DNA from: Acidimicrobiaceae bacterium
GTDB taxonomy: Bacteria > Actinomycetota > Acidimicrobiia > Acidimicrobiales > Bog-793
Length of the DNA: 35,892 nucleotides
Direction of reading: 5' to 3'
NCBI GenBank assembly: GCA_025464005.1
Contig: JAODBO010000103.1
Location: forward strand, 1 to 35,892
Under the pieces are notes generated by a model that saw only the letters and a list, made by a program, of their open reading frames with translations, had not been told where the DNA came from and searched no databases. The position numbers and the translations under genes are program-made. Every line of letters begins with the position of its first letter. Positions within the stretch are counted from its first letter, which is position 1. This document shows, piece by piece, positions 25,305 through 33,997 of this stretch.

Positions 25305-26921
25305 GTGTTGAGCGGCGCTCGATTTCAGAGTCGGCCGATGGCGATGGGGCTCCGGGTGGCCGTCTCCTCCCCGCACCTGCTCGCGTCCCAGGCCGCAATC
25401 GACGCCCTCCGGTCCGGCGGGAACGCCGTAGACGCCGCCGTCGCCGCGGCCGCCGTCGCAACCGTCGTGCAGCCGTTCTCGAGCAGCGTGGGCGGCGTCG
25501 GCTGGGCGACGGTCTACGAGCGCTCTACCAAGACCACCGAAGTGCTGCAGTTCAACGGATCCGTGCCGGCGGGACTCGACCCCGACGTCTTCCGCCCGGA
25601 CGCCTCCGGCCTCGTCGACTGGCGGTTCCTGGAAGGCAAGGGTGGGGCACTCCTCGGCAGTCTCGTCCCGGGCGCGGTCGCGGGGTGGGAGGAGCTTCTC
25701 GCCCGCAAGGGCCGCTGGCCGCTGGCGCGGGCCCTCGAGCGCGCCGTGGATCTCGCCACCGAGGGCTTCCCGGTCTCCGAGCTGCTGCACGACGTCCTCG
25801 AGAGGAGCACGGCGAGGCTGCGGCGGTGGCCGGCGAGCGCCGGTATCTTCCTCGCAGACGACTGCGCGCTTCGCGCCGGTGAGCGCCTCGTCCAACGCGA
25901 TCTCGGCGCGACCCTCGAGCGCATTGCCCGCAACGGTTCGGACGAGATCACGACTGGCGAGACGGGAAGAGCTCTCGTCGAGCTCCATCGATCTCACGGC
26001 GGAGCCCTCTCCGCCGCCGACCTCGCCGCCTACCGGCCCAGCTGGCACGCGCCCTTGGTCACCACCTACCGGGGGCACGTCGTCCACAGCGCGCCGGCCC
26101 CGCTCGGGGACGTCTCGTTCGTCTCGGGCCTCCAGCTGCTCGACGCGTTCCCCACCTTCGGGGACCCGCTGGAACCCGACTACATCCACGCCAGCGTGGA
26201 GTCGGCGAAGCTCGTCAGTGCCGACCGGGCGCGCTATCTCGGCGCCGACACCGACCCCTCCGTCATCGACTGGCTCCTCGGCGCCGAGCACGTTCGATCA
26301 CAACGCCAGCGCATTGGAAGGCGCGCCCTTGCCAGCGGCACGCCGCTGAGGGCTCCCGAGGACACGATCACCTTGGTCGTGGTGGACGCGGACGGCAACG
26401 CGGTCCACCTCATGCAGACGGTGGGCACGCTGTTCGGCACGGCTGCGGTCGCGGGCCGTACCGGGATGCTGGCCAACAGCAGCCTGTACTTCGCCTACGC
26501 CGGGACCGACGGGGCCAACCGCGTCATCCCTGGACAGGGGATCGAGCAGAATCCGTGTCTCGCGACGGTCCTCGATGCCGAGGGCGAGCTCGAGCTGGTC
26601 ATCGGCAGCCCCGGCGGCAAGACCCGGGTCGAGACGGTCCGTCAGATGCTCGCCAACGTCTTCGACTTCGGGATGAACGTGCAACAGGCGGTCGACGCCC
26701 CTCGCTTTCTCAGCGCGTCCGACGGGAGCTCGGTCGATTTCGAGCGTCGCTATGGGCGAGTCGACGCCAGGCTCCGCTCGGCACTCGAGGATCGGGGACA
26801 CCGTGTCGAAGACTCCGACGAGCTGTTCGGCTCCGGGCAAGCGATCGCCATCGATCGAGCGACCGGAACGAGGATGGCAGCGGCCGACTGGCGGCGGGAA
26901 TCCGTCGCGCTCGCGTACTGA
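25305..26921 (+). CDS. Gamma-glutamyltransferase-family N-terminal-nucleophile hydrolase
   Basis: The family lead-in SRPMAMGLRVAVSSPHLLASQAA needs a start upstream of ATG 25338; GTG 25305 or TTG 25308 are the likely choices, giving about 538 residues. Typical segments are IDALRSGGNAVDAAVAAAAV, SSVGGVGW, the self-cleavage and nucleophile threonine in PEDTITLVVVDADGNAV (Thr354, numbered from 25305) and the C-terminal IGSPGGKTRVETVRQ. No signal peptide is visible, unlike classical glutathione-degrading enzymes, so it is probably cytosolic. Members of this family include oxamate amidohydrolase (HpxW) of purine breakdown, which fits the neighbouring allophanate-hydrolase-like gene and urease better than glutathione turnover. 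The exact substrate is inference. Confidence 0.86.
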   Translation: MLSGARFQSRPMAMGLRVAVSSPHLLASQAAIDALRSGGNAVDAAVAAAAVATVVQPFSSSVGGVGWATVYERSTKTTEVLQFNGSVPAGLDPDVFRPDASGLVDWRFLEGKGGALLGSLVPGAVAGWEELLARKGRWPLARALERAVDLATEGFPVSELLHDVLERSTARLRRWPASAGIFLADDCALRAGERLVQRDLGATLERIARNGSDEITTGETGRALVELHRSHGGALSAADLAAYRPSWHAPLVTTYRGHVVHSAPAPLGDVSFVSGLQLLDAFPTFGDPLEPDYIHASVESAKLVSADRARYLGADTDPSVIDWLLGAEHVRSQRQRIGRRALASGTPLRAPEDTITLVVVDADGNAVHLMQTVGTLFGTAAVAGRTGMLANSSLYFAYAGTDGANRVIPGQGIEQNPCLATVLDAEGELELVIGSPGGKTRVETVRQMLANVFDFGMNVQQAVDAPRFLSASDGSSVDFERRYGRVDARLRSALEDRGHRVEDSDELFGSGQAIAIDRATGTRMAAADWRRESVALAY

Positions 26922-26936
26922 GGGTATCGACGTCAC

Positions 26937-26961
26937 GATCACCGGCCCGACTGCGGTGATC
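26937..26961 (+). terminator. Hairpin after the gamma-glutamyltransferase-family gene
   Basis: GATCACCG (26937-26944) pairs perfectly with CGGTGATC (26954-26961) around a nine-base loop, 15 bases after the stop codon. A C-rich rather than T-rich tail follows. Terminators without T tracts occur in actinobacteria, and the next gene is over 170 bases away, so termination here is plausible. Confidence 0.45.
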
Positions 26962-27139
26962 CCCTCCCCCACCCGCGCGGTGCCGCGCGACCGGGACGGT
27001 GTCTCGTTCCGGCGCGCATGTGAACGCTCGATTTCCAGGCCACTTCGACCGCTCCCGGACTGAGCGTCTCCTGTACCGTGACCGCGATGTCTGGCAATCC
27101 GATGTCCGGAGAGCGGCGTGCGCGCACACCGCCACGGCC

Positions 27140-27442
27140 GTGAAGCTCTCGCCGCACGAGCAAGAGCGGCTGCTCGTCACCCTCGCCGCGATGGTCGCCC
27201 GCGAGCGCAAGGAGCGCGGCGTCAAGCTCAACTATCCGGAGGCGGTGGCACTGCTCACCTCCTTCGTTCTCGAAGGCGCCCGTGACGGTCGTAGCGTCGC
27301 GGAGCTGTCCTCCACCGCACGTGCCGTTCTCGGCCGAGACGACGTCATGACCGGCGTGCCCGAGATGCTCGACGAGGTCCAAGTGGAGGCGACCTTTCCC
27401 GACGGGACGAAGCTCGTGACCGTCCACCAGCCCATACCGTGA
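27140..27442 (+). CDS. ureA: Urease gamma subunit
   Basis: This small structural subunit packs with UreB and UreC into the nickel urease that splits urea to ammonia and CO2. GTG 27140 gives exactly the usual 100 residues, beginning [17 protein letters not shown]. Family blocks [28 protein letters not shown] and [24 protein letters not shown] are all present. The ribosome-binding site is weak: the nearest GGAG is about 28 bases upstream. The 26962-27139 leader holds no other gene I can support. Its stop overlaps ureB by GTGA. Confidence 0.95.
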   Translation: MKLSPHEQERLLVTLAAMVARERKERGVKLNYPEAVALLTSFVLEGARDGRSVAELSSTARAVLGRDDVMTGVPEMLDEVQVEATFPDGTKLVTVHQPIP

Positions 27443-27813
27443 GCGATCCCGCCGCCAATGCCTCGGGCGCGGACGACCTCATTCCCGGGCAGGTCCTTCT
27501 CGCGCCTGGAGCCGTGGCAATCTGCGCGGAGCCCACCGTCGAGCTGGCAGTGCTGAACACCGGTGATCGACCGATCCAGGTCGGCTCCCACTACCACTTC
27601 GCCGAGGCGAATCCCGCCCTCTCGTTCGACCGGGCCGCCTCGCACGGCTGCCGGCTCGCTATCGCGTCGGGGACAGCGGTTCGCTTCGAACCGGGAATCG
27701 AGCGGCGCGTCGGCCTCGTGCCGTTGCGGGGCAACCGACGCGTGCCCGGTCTGCGGGGTGCGGTCGGTGGCGCACTGGACGGCGACGGCGAGAGCACGAG
27801 CGCCATCTCGTGA
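27439..27813 (+). CDS. ureB: Urease beta subunit
   Basis: GTG 27439 overlaps the ureA stop by four bases and gives 124 residues. The conserved core is [47 protein letters not shown] and [30 protein letters not shown]. The C-terminal tail [15 protein letters not shown] is a little longer than in the shortest homologues. It is a structural subunit with no catalytic residues of its own. Its stop overlaps ureC by GTGA, a pattern that favours equal synthesis of the three subunits. Confidence 0.96.
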   Translation: MSDPAANASGADDLIPGQVLLAPGAVAICAEPTVELAVLNTGDRPIQVGSHYHFAEANPALSFDRAASHGCRLAIASGTAVRFEPGIERRVGLVPLRGNRRVPGLRGAVGGALDGDGESTSAIS

Positions 27814-29519
27814 TCGAGCTACCCCGTGATCGCTATGTGGCGCTCTTCGGGCCGACGACCGGCGATCGGATCCGACTCGCGGACACCGATCTCCTGATCG
27901 AGGTGACCGAGGACTGGTCCGGCCCTGTCGACGAAGCAGTCTTCGGGGGTGGCAAGACGATCCGTGAATCGATGGCGCAATCGGTCGCGACGCGCGCCGA
28001 CGGAACGCCCGACCTCGTGATCACCGGAGTGGTTGTGCTCGACCACTGGGGAGTCGTGAAGGCGGATGTCGGTGTGCGCGACGGCAGGATCGTCGCGCTC
28101 GGAAAGGCCGGCAACCCAGACATCACCGACGGCGTTCACCCAGACCTCGTGATCGGCCCCTCGACGGAGATCCTGTCCGGCAACGGCCTGATCCTCACGG
28201 CAGGCGGGATCGACTGCCACGTGCATTTCATCGTTCCCCAGATCGTCGAAGAGGCATTGGCGTCCGGGCTCACCACGCTGATCGGCGGCGGAACCGGCCC
28301 CGCGGAAGGGACGCGCGCGACGACGGTTACCCCTGGTGCCTGGAACCTGGGACGGATGCTCCAGGCACTCGACACGTGGCCCGTCAACGTAGCCCTGCTC
28401 GCCAAGGGCAACACCGTGTCCGAGGAAGCGATGCTCGAGCAGCTTCGCGGTGGGGCCTCCGGCTTCAAGCTGCACGAGGACTGGGGGTCAACGCCCGCCG
28501 CGATCGACGCATGCCTGCGCGTCGCGGATCGCACAGGCGTGCAGGTCGCGCTCCACAGCGACACGACGAACGAGGCCGGCTTCGTGGAGAGCACGTTCGA
28601 GGCGATCGCCGGACGGTCGATCCACGCCTACCATACCGAAGGCGCCGGAGGCGGCCACGCCCCCGACATCCTCGTCGCCGCCGGCCAGGCGAACATCCTC
28701 CCGTCGTCGACCAACCCCACGATGCCGCACACCGTCAACACCCTCGACGAGCACCTCGACATGCTCATGGTCTGCCATCACCTGAATCCCCGGGTGCCCG
28801 AAGACCTCGCCTTCGCCGAGAGCAGGATCCGGGCCACCACGATCGCGGCCGAAGACGTGCTCCACGACCTCGGCGCGATCTCCATGATCGGCTCGGACTC
28901 CCAGGCGATGGGCCGCGTCGGCGAGGTGATACTGCGCACGTGGCAGACCGCGCATGTGATGAAGGGGCGCCGCGGCGCTCTCGCCGGCGACGGTCGTGCC
29001 GACAACATGCGCGCCCGGCGTTACGTTGCGAAGTACACGATCTGCCCGGCTGTCGCCCACGGCCTCGAGCGGGAGGTCGGATCGGTCGAGGCAGGCAAGC
29101 TCGCGGACCTCGTCCTCTGGCAGCCGGCGTTCTTCGGCGTGCGACCGCACGTCGTGGTAAAGGGCGGGATGATCGCCTGGGCCAATATCGGCGATGCGAG
29201 CGCCTCGATCCCGACGCCACAACCAGTGCTACCGAGACCGATGTTCGGAGCGTCACCGCGCGTCGCCGCCGCGTCGAGCATCGCCTTCGTCGCGCGCGAC
29301 GCCATCGACGCGGGTCTGGCCGAGCTGCTCGCGCTCGGACGGCCGATGATCGCCGTGGAGAACGTGCGCCGGCGGGCCAAGACCGACATGGTGAACAACG
29401 ACGCTTTACCCCATATCCAGGTCGACGTGGACAGCTTCGAGGTCACGATCGACGGCGAGCCGATCGAGCCTGCGCCGGCCGCAGTGCTCCCGATGGCCCA
29501 GCGCTACTTCCTCTTCTAG
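27810..29519 (+). CDS. ureC: Urease alpha (catalytic) subunit
   Basis: GTG 27810 overlaps ureB; 569 residues, a standard length. All nickel-site residues are seen: DCHVHFI with His137 and His139, the carbamylated lysine in GFKLHEDWG (Lys220), [18 protein letters not shown] and GSDSQAMGR with Asp363. The mobile-flap cysteine and histidine are present in MVCHHLNP (Cys322). The first residues ([27 protein letters not shown]) are typical. It hydrolyses urea in the cytosol once the accessory proteins load nickel. The ureF start codon follows its stop directly (TAGATG). Nothing indicates inactivation. Confidence 0.98.
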   Translation: MIELPRDRYVALFGPTTGDRIRLADTDLLIEVTEDWSGPVDEAVFGGGKTIRESMAQSVATRADGTPDLVITGVVVLDHWGVVKADVGVRDGRIVALGKAGNPDITDGVHPDLVIGPSTEILSGNGLILTAGGIDCHVHFIVPQIVEEALASGLTTLIGGGTGPAEGTRATTVTPGAWNLGRMLQALDTWPVNVALLAKGNTVSEEAMLEQLRGGASGFKLHEDWGSTPAAIDACLRVADRTGVQVALHSDTTNEAGFVESTFEAIAGRSIHAYHTEGAGGGHAPDILVAAGQANILPSSTNPTMPHTVNTLDEHLDMLMVCHHLNPRVPEDLAFAESRIRATTIAAEDVLHDLGAISMIGSDSQAMGRVGEVILRTWQTAHVMKGRRGALAGDGRADNMRARRYVAKYTICPAVAHGLEREVGSVEAGKLADLVLWQPAFFGVRPHVVVKGGMIAWANIGDASASIPTPQPVLPRPMFGASPRVAAASSIAFVARDAIDAGLAELLALGRPMIAVENVRRRAKTDMVNNDALPHIQVDVDSFEVTIDGEPIEPAPAAVLPMAQRYFLF

Positions 29520-30212
29520 ATGGGTGGCTGGCGCGCGCTCGGGCTGCTCCTCGCGGACGGTCGCCTGCCTGCGGGCGGCCACGCACATTCGAACGCCATG
29601 GAACAGGCAGTCGACGAGGAAATCGTCGTGGATATCGCGACCTTGGAGGACTTTCTCCGGGGTCGGCTCGCGACGTCGGGGCGAGTCGACGCTCACGCCG
29701 CAGCCATGGCCTGTCGGATCGCCGGCGACTCGGGCCCGAGCGACACGAATGCGGTCGCGGACGCGCTCGAGCTCCTCGACGCGGAGCTCGACGCGCGCAT
29801 GGCCTCGGCGGCCGCGAGATCCGTTTCCCGGCGCCAAGGCGGTCAGTACCTGAGGACCGTTCGGGAGATTCTCTCCGATCCGCGACTCGAGGTGCTGACG
29901 AACCGCTTTCAGGCGCCGCACCTCGCGATCACCCTTGGCGTCGCGGCGACATGCGCGCGGCTCGACGCCACCGAGGCGGCGCGCATCGCGGCGTACTCGT
30001 GCGTCGTCGGACCGTCGACCGCTGCGGTCCGCCTCCTCGGTCTCGATCCGAGCGCGGCGGTCGTCTGCGTCGCGCACCTGATGGACGGATGCGACGATCT
30101 CGCCGAGGAGGCGGGAGGCGCGCACAGCAACCTTCCGCTCGCCTCGGCGCCCGTGCTCGACTGGCTCGCCGAGGCCCACCACACGAGGAAGGAACGGCTC
30201 TTTGCATCGTGA
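29520..30212 (+). CDS. ureF: Urease accessory protein UreF
   Basis: UreF acts with UreD and UreG on the apo-urease to deliver nickel and CO2, checking GTP use by UreG. ATG 29520 follows the ureC stop without a gap; 230 residues. It begins [28 protein letters not shown], the usual UreF opening, and is all-helical in character. [15 protein letters not shown] and [12 protein letters not shown] with [18 protein letters not shown] match the central and C-terminal helices of the family. Sequence conservation is low in UreF generally, so identification also rests on its place in the operon. It overlaps ureG by 11 bases. Confidence 0.92.
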   Translation: MGGWRALGLLLADGRLPAGGHAHSNAMEQAVDEEIVVDIATLEDFLRGRLATSGRVDAHAAAMACRIAGDSGPSDTNAVADALELLDAELDARMASAAARSVSRRQGGQYLRTVREILSDPRLEVLTNRFQAPHLAITLGVAATCARLDATEAARIAAYSCVVGPSTAAVRLLGLDPSAAVVCVAHLMDGCDDLAEEAGGAHSNLPLASAPVLDWLAEAHHTRKERLFAS

Positions 30213-30894
30213 CCACGGGGGCGGGGGCTCGGGACTCGCGACCGGCGCGCTGTCGAGCCCGGCGTCGGGAGGTCGCCCGGCACGCATCGGTATCGGCGGC
30301 CCGGTCGGCTCGGGCAAGACCGCGCTCGTCGCCGAGCTGTGCAGGACGCTCGCCGACGAGCTCGAGCTCGGCGTGGTGACGAATGACATCTACACGAGCG
30401 AGGACGCCGAGTTCCTTCGACGGGCCGCTGTGCTGGACTCGGAACGGATCCTCGCTGTCGAGACCGGCTGCTGCCCCCACACCGCGATCCGCGACGACAT
30501 AACGGCAAATCTCGACGCCGTCGGCGAGCTCGAGACGCGCTTCGCGCATCTCGAGCTCATCCTCGTCGAGTCCGGGGGTGACAACTTGACCGCGACGTTC
30601 AGCTATGGGCTCGTCGACCGACAGGTCTTCGTCATCGACGTCGCCGGTGGGGACAAGGTGCCTCGTAAGGGCGGCCCGGGCGTCACCCGTTCGGACCTGC
30701 TGGTGGTCAACAAGGTCGACCTCGCGCCGTTGGTCGGCGCGGACCTCTCGATGATGGCGAAAGACGCGGCCGAACGGCGCGGCGATCGACCGACGATGTT
30801 CACCTCGGTGCGCCACGGGATCGGGATGGACGCCGTCCGCCGGTGGGTGCTCGACGAAGTCACGTCAATTCGTGCTGTCGCCGCAGCTCATTGA
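30202..30894 (+). CDS. ureG: Urease accessory GTPase UreG
   Basis: The TTG start at 30202 follows GAAGGAA and overlaps ureF by 11 bases, giving 230 residues with a Gly/Ser-rich lead of about 27. The SIMIBI GTPase motifs are clear: P-loop GPVGSGKT (33-40), [17 protein letters not shown], the nickel-binding [13 protein letters not shown] (Cys-Pro-His), [16 protein letters not shown] and the guanine-specificity motif VVNKVDLA. It couples GTP hydrolysis to nickel insertion into UreC. The lead contains scattered His (HRDH) but no long poly-His nickel store. Because no ureE is present, UreG must receive nickel from another source. Confidence 0.96.
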   Translation: MHRDHGGGGSGLATGALSSPASGGRPARIGIGGPVGSGKTALVAELCRTLADELELGVVTNDIYTSEDAEFLRRAAVLDSERILAVETGCCPHTAIRDDITANLDAVGELETRFAHLELILVESGGDNLTATFSYGLVDRQVFVIDVAGGDKVPRKGGPGVTRSDLLVVNKVDLAPLVGADLSMMAKDAAERRGDRPTMFTSVRHGIGMDAVRRWVLDEVTSIRAVAAAH

Positions 30895-31690
30895 CGCCGG
30901 GCTCGACGGCCGGCTCGACGTCTCGCTCGTCGACAACGGTCGCGGAGGCAGTTCCGTCGAGCGCCTCCGCTCATCGGGCGCGCTAGCGGCACGCCCAACG
31001 CCTTGGGGGATCTATCTGGTCGCGACGGCGGCGCACCCCGTCGGCGACGACCGGACGCATCTCGACCTCGCCCTGGGGACTCGTGCCGAGGCGGAGGTCC
31101 GCTCGACGGGCGCCACACTCTCCCGGCGCGGCATGCCGGGAACGAGCCGATCGGCTCACCTCACCACCGCGACGGTCGGCGAAGCCGCGACGTTGCAATG
31201 GCTCGTGGAGCCGGGCATCGCAGCCGTCGGCTCGTGCCACGCGAGCCGAGCGCGGATCGAGCTGGCATCGGGAGCCCGCCTCGCCTGGCGAGACGAGGTC
31301 GTCCTCGGCCGTCACGGGGAGGAGCCCCCGGGAAGCTGGACCACCTCGCTCGAGGTCACGCGCGCCGGGCGCCCGCTGCTCGCGTCCGAGGTCGGGCTCG
31401 GGCCTGCGGCACCGGCGTGGCGGCTCGCGTCCGTGCTCGACGGCGCTCGCGCGTGGAGCGAACTGCTCCTCGTCGATCCCGCACGCGACGTTCGATCGTG
31501 GCCCGCTCTGGTCGTGCAGTGCGACGGTGCCCGGGCGATGAGCTCGCCGCTCACCGGGCCAGCGGTGCTCCTAACGGCCTGGGGTGGCGAGCTCGGCACG
31601 TGTCGACGGGCGCTCGGCGCGTTGCTGGAAAGGATCGCCCCACCGACCTGGCTCAAGAGCGATGTCATCACGCGCCACTCCCTGGCCTAG
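30872..31690 (+). CDS. ureD: Urease accessory protein UreD (UreH)
   Basis: UreD is the scaffold that binds urease and carries nickel through a tunnel from UreF/UreG. GTG 30872 overlaps ureG by 23 bases and gives 272 residues. Recognisable parts include [78 protein letters not shown] and a C-terminal arm ending in [13 protein letters not shown]. It is shorter at the N-terminus than many Gram-negative UreD proteins but similar to the mycobacterial type. It closes the operon; 37 bases separate it from the convergent fliG, with no obvious terminator. Confidence 0.9.
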   Translation: MLSPQLIDAGLDGRLDVSLVDNGRGGSSVERLRSSGALAARPTPWGIYLVATAAHPVGDDRTHLDLALGTRAEAEVRSTGATLSRRGMPGTSRSAHLTTATVGEAATLQWLVEPGIAAVGSCHASRARIELASGARLAWRDEVVLGRHGEEPPGSWTTSLEVTRAGRPLLASEVGLGPAAPAWRLASVLDGARAWSELLLVDPARDVRSWPALVVQCDGARAMSSPLTGPAVLLTAWGGELGTCRRALGALLERIAPPTWLKSDVITRHSLA

Positions 31691-31727
31691 CGCTCAGGGA
31701 CCGATCCTCGCGCTCTCGACGGCCCGG

Positions 31728-32741
31728 TCAGCTAACGAGCTCGTCGGTTCCCCGCTCAATCGTGATCGTGCCGGCGTCCGCGAGCGCGCGCACGACATCG
31801 ACGATCGACGCCTCTGCTCCCTCGACGACAGAGAGCCGTTGTGGGCCGAGCGCGGTCATCTCCTCGACGAGCTCCTCGGCGGCGCGACGAGAGATGTTCC
31901 GGGTGAATTTGGCGATGACGTGCTCCAGTTTGCCCTTCAACGCAAGTGCGACGATCTTGAGCTCGACCGAGCGCAGCACCGTCTGAAGTGTCTGGTCGTC
32001 GAGCTCCACGACGTCATCGAAGACGAACATCTCGTCACGGACCATTTGGGCGATCTCCGGGTCGCGTTCGTCAAGGTCGGCCAGGATCTGCTTCTCCGTC
32101 GCCTGATCCGCGCTTGTCAGGATCCCGACGAGGGCGGCAATTCCAACGACGTCGAACGTCCCACCGCGGGCGCGGGCAAAGGTCGCCAGCCGGTGCTCGA
32201 GCTCGGCGCCCGCGCGGCGGACGACCTCCGGCGGAAGCACGCTCAGCTTGGCGACCCGGCGGGCGACCTCGGTCCGGAGGGCGTCGTCGAGGCGTTCCAA
32301 GATGCGAGCCGCGTGCTCCCGGGTGACATGGGCGAGGACGATCGCCAGCATCTGCGGATGCTCCCCCGACATGAAGGTGACGATCTGCGACGGCTCGATG
32401 CGGTTGATGAACGCGAGCGGATGGTCGGTGCCGGCGGACTGGAGCTCGTCCATGATCTCGGCGGCGCGCACTGCCCCGACGCGCTCTCGCAGCAGCCGCT
32501 CGGCGATCTCGATGCCACCCTGGCGCACGTCGGCGCGCGAGTCGGTGAGGTGGGCCAGCTCTCCGATGACCTGGTCGACTTCCTCGGCGGTCATGACGGG
32601 GAGCCGGGTGACCTCCGTCATGAGCTCGATGACGTCGCGCTCGCTCATGTCCTTCAGGACCTTGTTGGCACGATCCTCGTCGAGCTGCGCGATGACCACT
32701 GCGGCCCGCTGTGACTTCGTGAGCTGGATCACGTCGCCCAA
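31728..32741 (-). CDS. fliG: Flagellar motor switch protein FliG
   Basis: TTG 32741 gives 337 residues, the full FliG length; GTG 32729 is an alternative. The N-terminal domain (KSQRAAVVIAQLDEDRANKVLKDM) docks to FliF. The middle domain carries the conserved EHPQ motif at 127-130 (MSGEHPQMLAIVLAHV). The C-terminal torque domain has FVFDDVVELDDQTLQTVLRSVE, ALALKGKLEHVIAKFTRNISRRAAEELVEEM and GPQRLSVVEGAEASIVDVVRALADAG, including the charged residues that face the stator. It would form the rotor ring and switch direction with FliM/FliN. No other flagellar gene lies in this window, so it is an orphan here. It looks intact. Confidence 0.93.
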   Translation of the reverse strand: MGDVIQLTKSQRAAVVIAQLDEDRANKVLKDMSERDVIELMTEVTRLPVMTAEEVDQVIGELAHLTDSRADVRQGGIEIAERLLRERVGAVRAAEIMDELQSAGTDHPLAFINRIEPSQIVTFMSGEHPQMLAIVLAHVTREHAARILERLDDALRTEVARRVAKLSVLPPEVVRRAGAELEHRLATFARARGGTFDVVGIAALVGILTSADQATEKQILADLDERDPEIAQMVRDEMFVFDDVVELDDQTLQTVLRSVELKIVALALKGKLEHVIAKFTRNISRRAAEELVEEMTALGPQRLSVVEGAEASIVDVVRALADAGTITIERGTDELVS

Positions 32742-33148
32742 TGCAACCTGTCCCGGAGGACCGGAGCGTCGACTCCTGAAAGTCCTCGTCGCATAAGCCC
32801 ACGATAAGCCCTCCTGGTCGAGAGGTCGACATGAGCATCGATCGAGAGCCGAGATATGGCTCTGGAATCTTCGTTCTCACTACCGTTCTATGCATCTTGG
32901 CGCCATGAGATGCGATCGGAGCGTCTCGAGCGAGACTCGGGTGCGTCCAGCGTGGCGGGCCAGAACGGTGCTGGGCGGAAGGTGTCGCGGAGCGCGAAAT
33001 GGCAACTTGGCGAACTTCTCGTCGTCGCAAGACGCCTCACAGCCACAGCAAATATCCAGATAACGCCCAGGGCTACCAGAGACTCGTATCGTACGTTGCC
33101 TCCTGTCGCACGGCGCGGCGATCGTTCGCCCAAGGAGGACGGGACTCG
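32742..33148. promoter_or_regulatory. Divergent intergenic region between fliG and the DUF5666-like gene (407 bp)
   Basis: It should hold promoters for both genes. Visible elements are a direct repeat ATAAGCCC at 32793-32800 and 32804-32811 (11-base period, one helical turn) close to the fliG start, a small inverted repeat AGAGCC/GGCTCT at 32845-32850 and 32858-32863, and an AT-richer patch near 33045-33060. The strong ribosome-binding site AGGAGG at 33133-33138 belongs to the next gene. I could not fix -10/-35 boxes with confidence. No gene in this stretch is supported. Confidence 0.4.
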
Positions 33149-33925
<777 letters not shown>

Positions 33926-33997
33926 CGTGGCCGGAACGCGATTCGACACGACACACAACAACGGAGCGGCGTCAGAGATGAAGGTGGTCACAGTCCG

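Noticed and set aside
28376..30379. 667-codon open frame overlapping ureC and ureF on the plus strand
   Set aside because: It is an out-of-frame reading of ureC/ureF, almost entirely Arg/Pro/Gly/Ala. UreC is certain from its nickel-site residues.
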